In this document: positions 63,873 to 64,000 of the stretch, in pieces
Layout: the number at the start of each line of letters is the position of its first letter
Numbering within the stretch: the first letter of the stretch is position 1
NCBI GenBank assembly: GCA_964458185.1
Contig: CAYWFG010000011.1
Coordinates: 1-64,000, forward strand
Source of the DNA: AB-137-C09 sp964458185
GTDB taxonomy: Bacteria; Pseudomonadota; Zetaproteobacteria; Mariprofundales; Mariprofundaceae
Length of the DNA: 64,000 nucleotides
Direction: 5' to 3'
Notes under the pieces: model-generated
The model's input: the letters and a program-made list of their open reading frames with translations, nothing else
Databases searched by the model: none
Told to the model about the DNA's origin: nothing
Position numbers and translations under genes: made by a program

Positions 63873-64000
63873 AGCTTTTGCCCCTGTTTCCTCGGTGAGC
63901 CAGCACCGTGTTGGGGGGTGTTCATCAGAACGGGGTCATCCATTGTTTGTTATCTACGCCTCACCTATTGATGGGTAGTTGTAAGGTAAAATTCTCCAGC

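Overview
The window reads as chromosomal DNA of a free-living Gram-negative proteobacterium of moderate GC content. Supporting signs are outer-membrane and LPS-related genes, RecBCD, TolB, GlnD, a class A RNase P RNA and dense operons with ATGA-type overlaps. MutL carries the endonuclease motif that MutH-dependent enterics lack. The gene mix (PrsK/PrsR-like two-component pair, two cyclic-nucleotide-binding proteins, NirBD plus a nitrite channel, several CHAT/CHASE2 genes) would suit a marine or chemolithotrophic lineage such as Zetaproteobacteria. That placement is inference only and no phylogenetic marker was tested.

Layout. 0.3-5 kb: a PAS/HD-GYP c-di-GMP phosphodiesterase, an AlaC-type aminotransferase, a SCO1 copper chaperone, a glutathionyl-hydroquinone reductase and a double-DUF350 membrane protein. 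5-11.6 kb: recC and recB, without recD beside them. 11.9-15.5 kb: nirB-nirD-FNT channel for nitrite uptake and reduction to ammonium. 15.8-23.7 kb: tolB, mutS, glnD, a small membrane protein, a phosphopantetheinyl transferase and the RNase P RNA. 23.7-33.6 kb (minus strand): bioF-bioH, a sensor kinase/AAA+ regulator pair, a small exported protein, a TPR/cNMP protein, trmB, gloB, ispE, tRNA-Gln(UUG) and prs, closely packed. 33.6-39.9 kb (plus strand): comF, glmS, recD and mutL. 39.9-49.8 kb (minus strand): glgB, a small lipoprotein, a hybrid histidine kinase, a ClC channel, a UvrD-type helicase and another cNMP protein.

From about 49.9 kb to the end the character changes to accessory DNA. There is a truncated RfaE1/HldE kinase tail beside a hairpin element, a TraT-like lipoprotein, a DUF2135 lipoprotein, and a six-TM coiled-coil protein with a C-terminal helix-turn-helix. 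Then comes a 9.4 kb block bounded by near-identical 26-bp inverted repeats (54449-54474 and 63847-63872). The block holds an exported TPR-CHAT protease-like protein, a wrecked second CHAT gene, a FecR-like exported protein, a bitopic membrane protein, a small exported protein, a CHASE2 membrane sensor with no output domain, and two almost identical coiled-coil/PD-(D/E)XK-like genes. One nuclease copy sits directly behind the intact CHASE2 gene; the other sits behind only the last codons of a lost CHASE2 gene. This block is the best candidate in the window for an undescribed system: envelope sensing (CHASE2, FecR-like), proteolysis (CHAT) and a nuclease-fold partner. Its function is unknown.

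The housekeeping part is ordinary apart from a split recBCD, an ispE stop codon inside tRNA-Gln, and an AAA+ regulator whose sigma54-contact GAFTGA loop is changed to GAFPSA.
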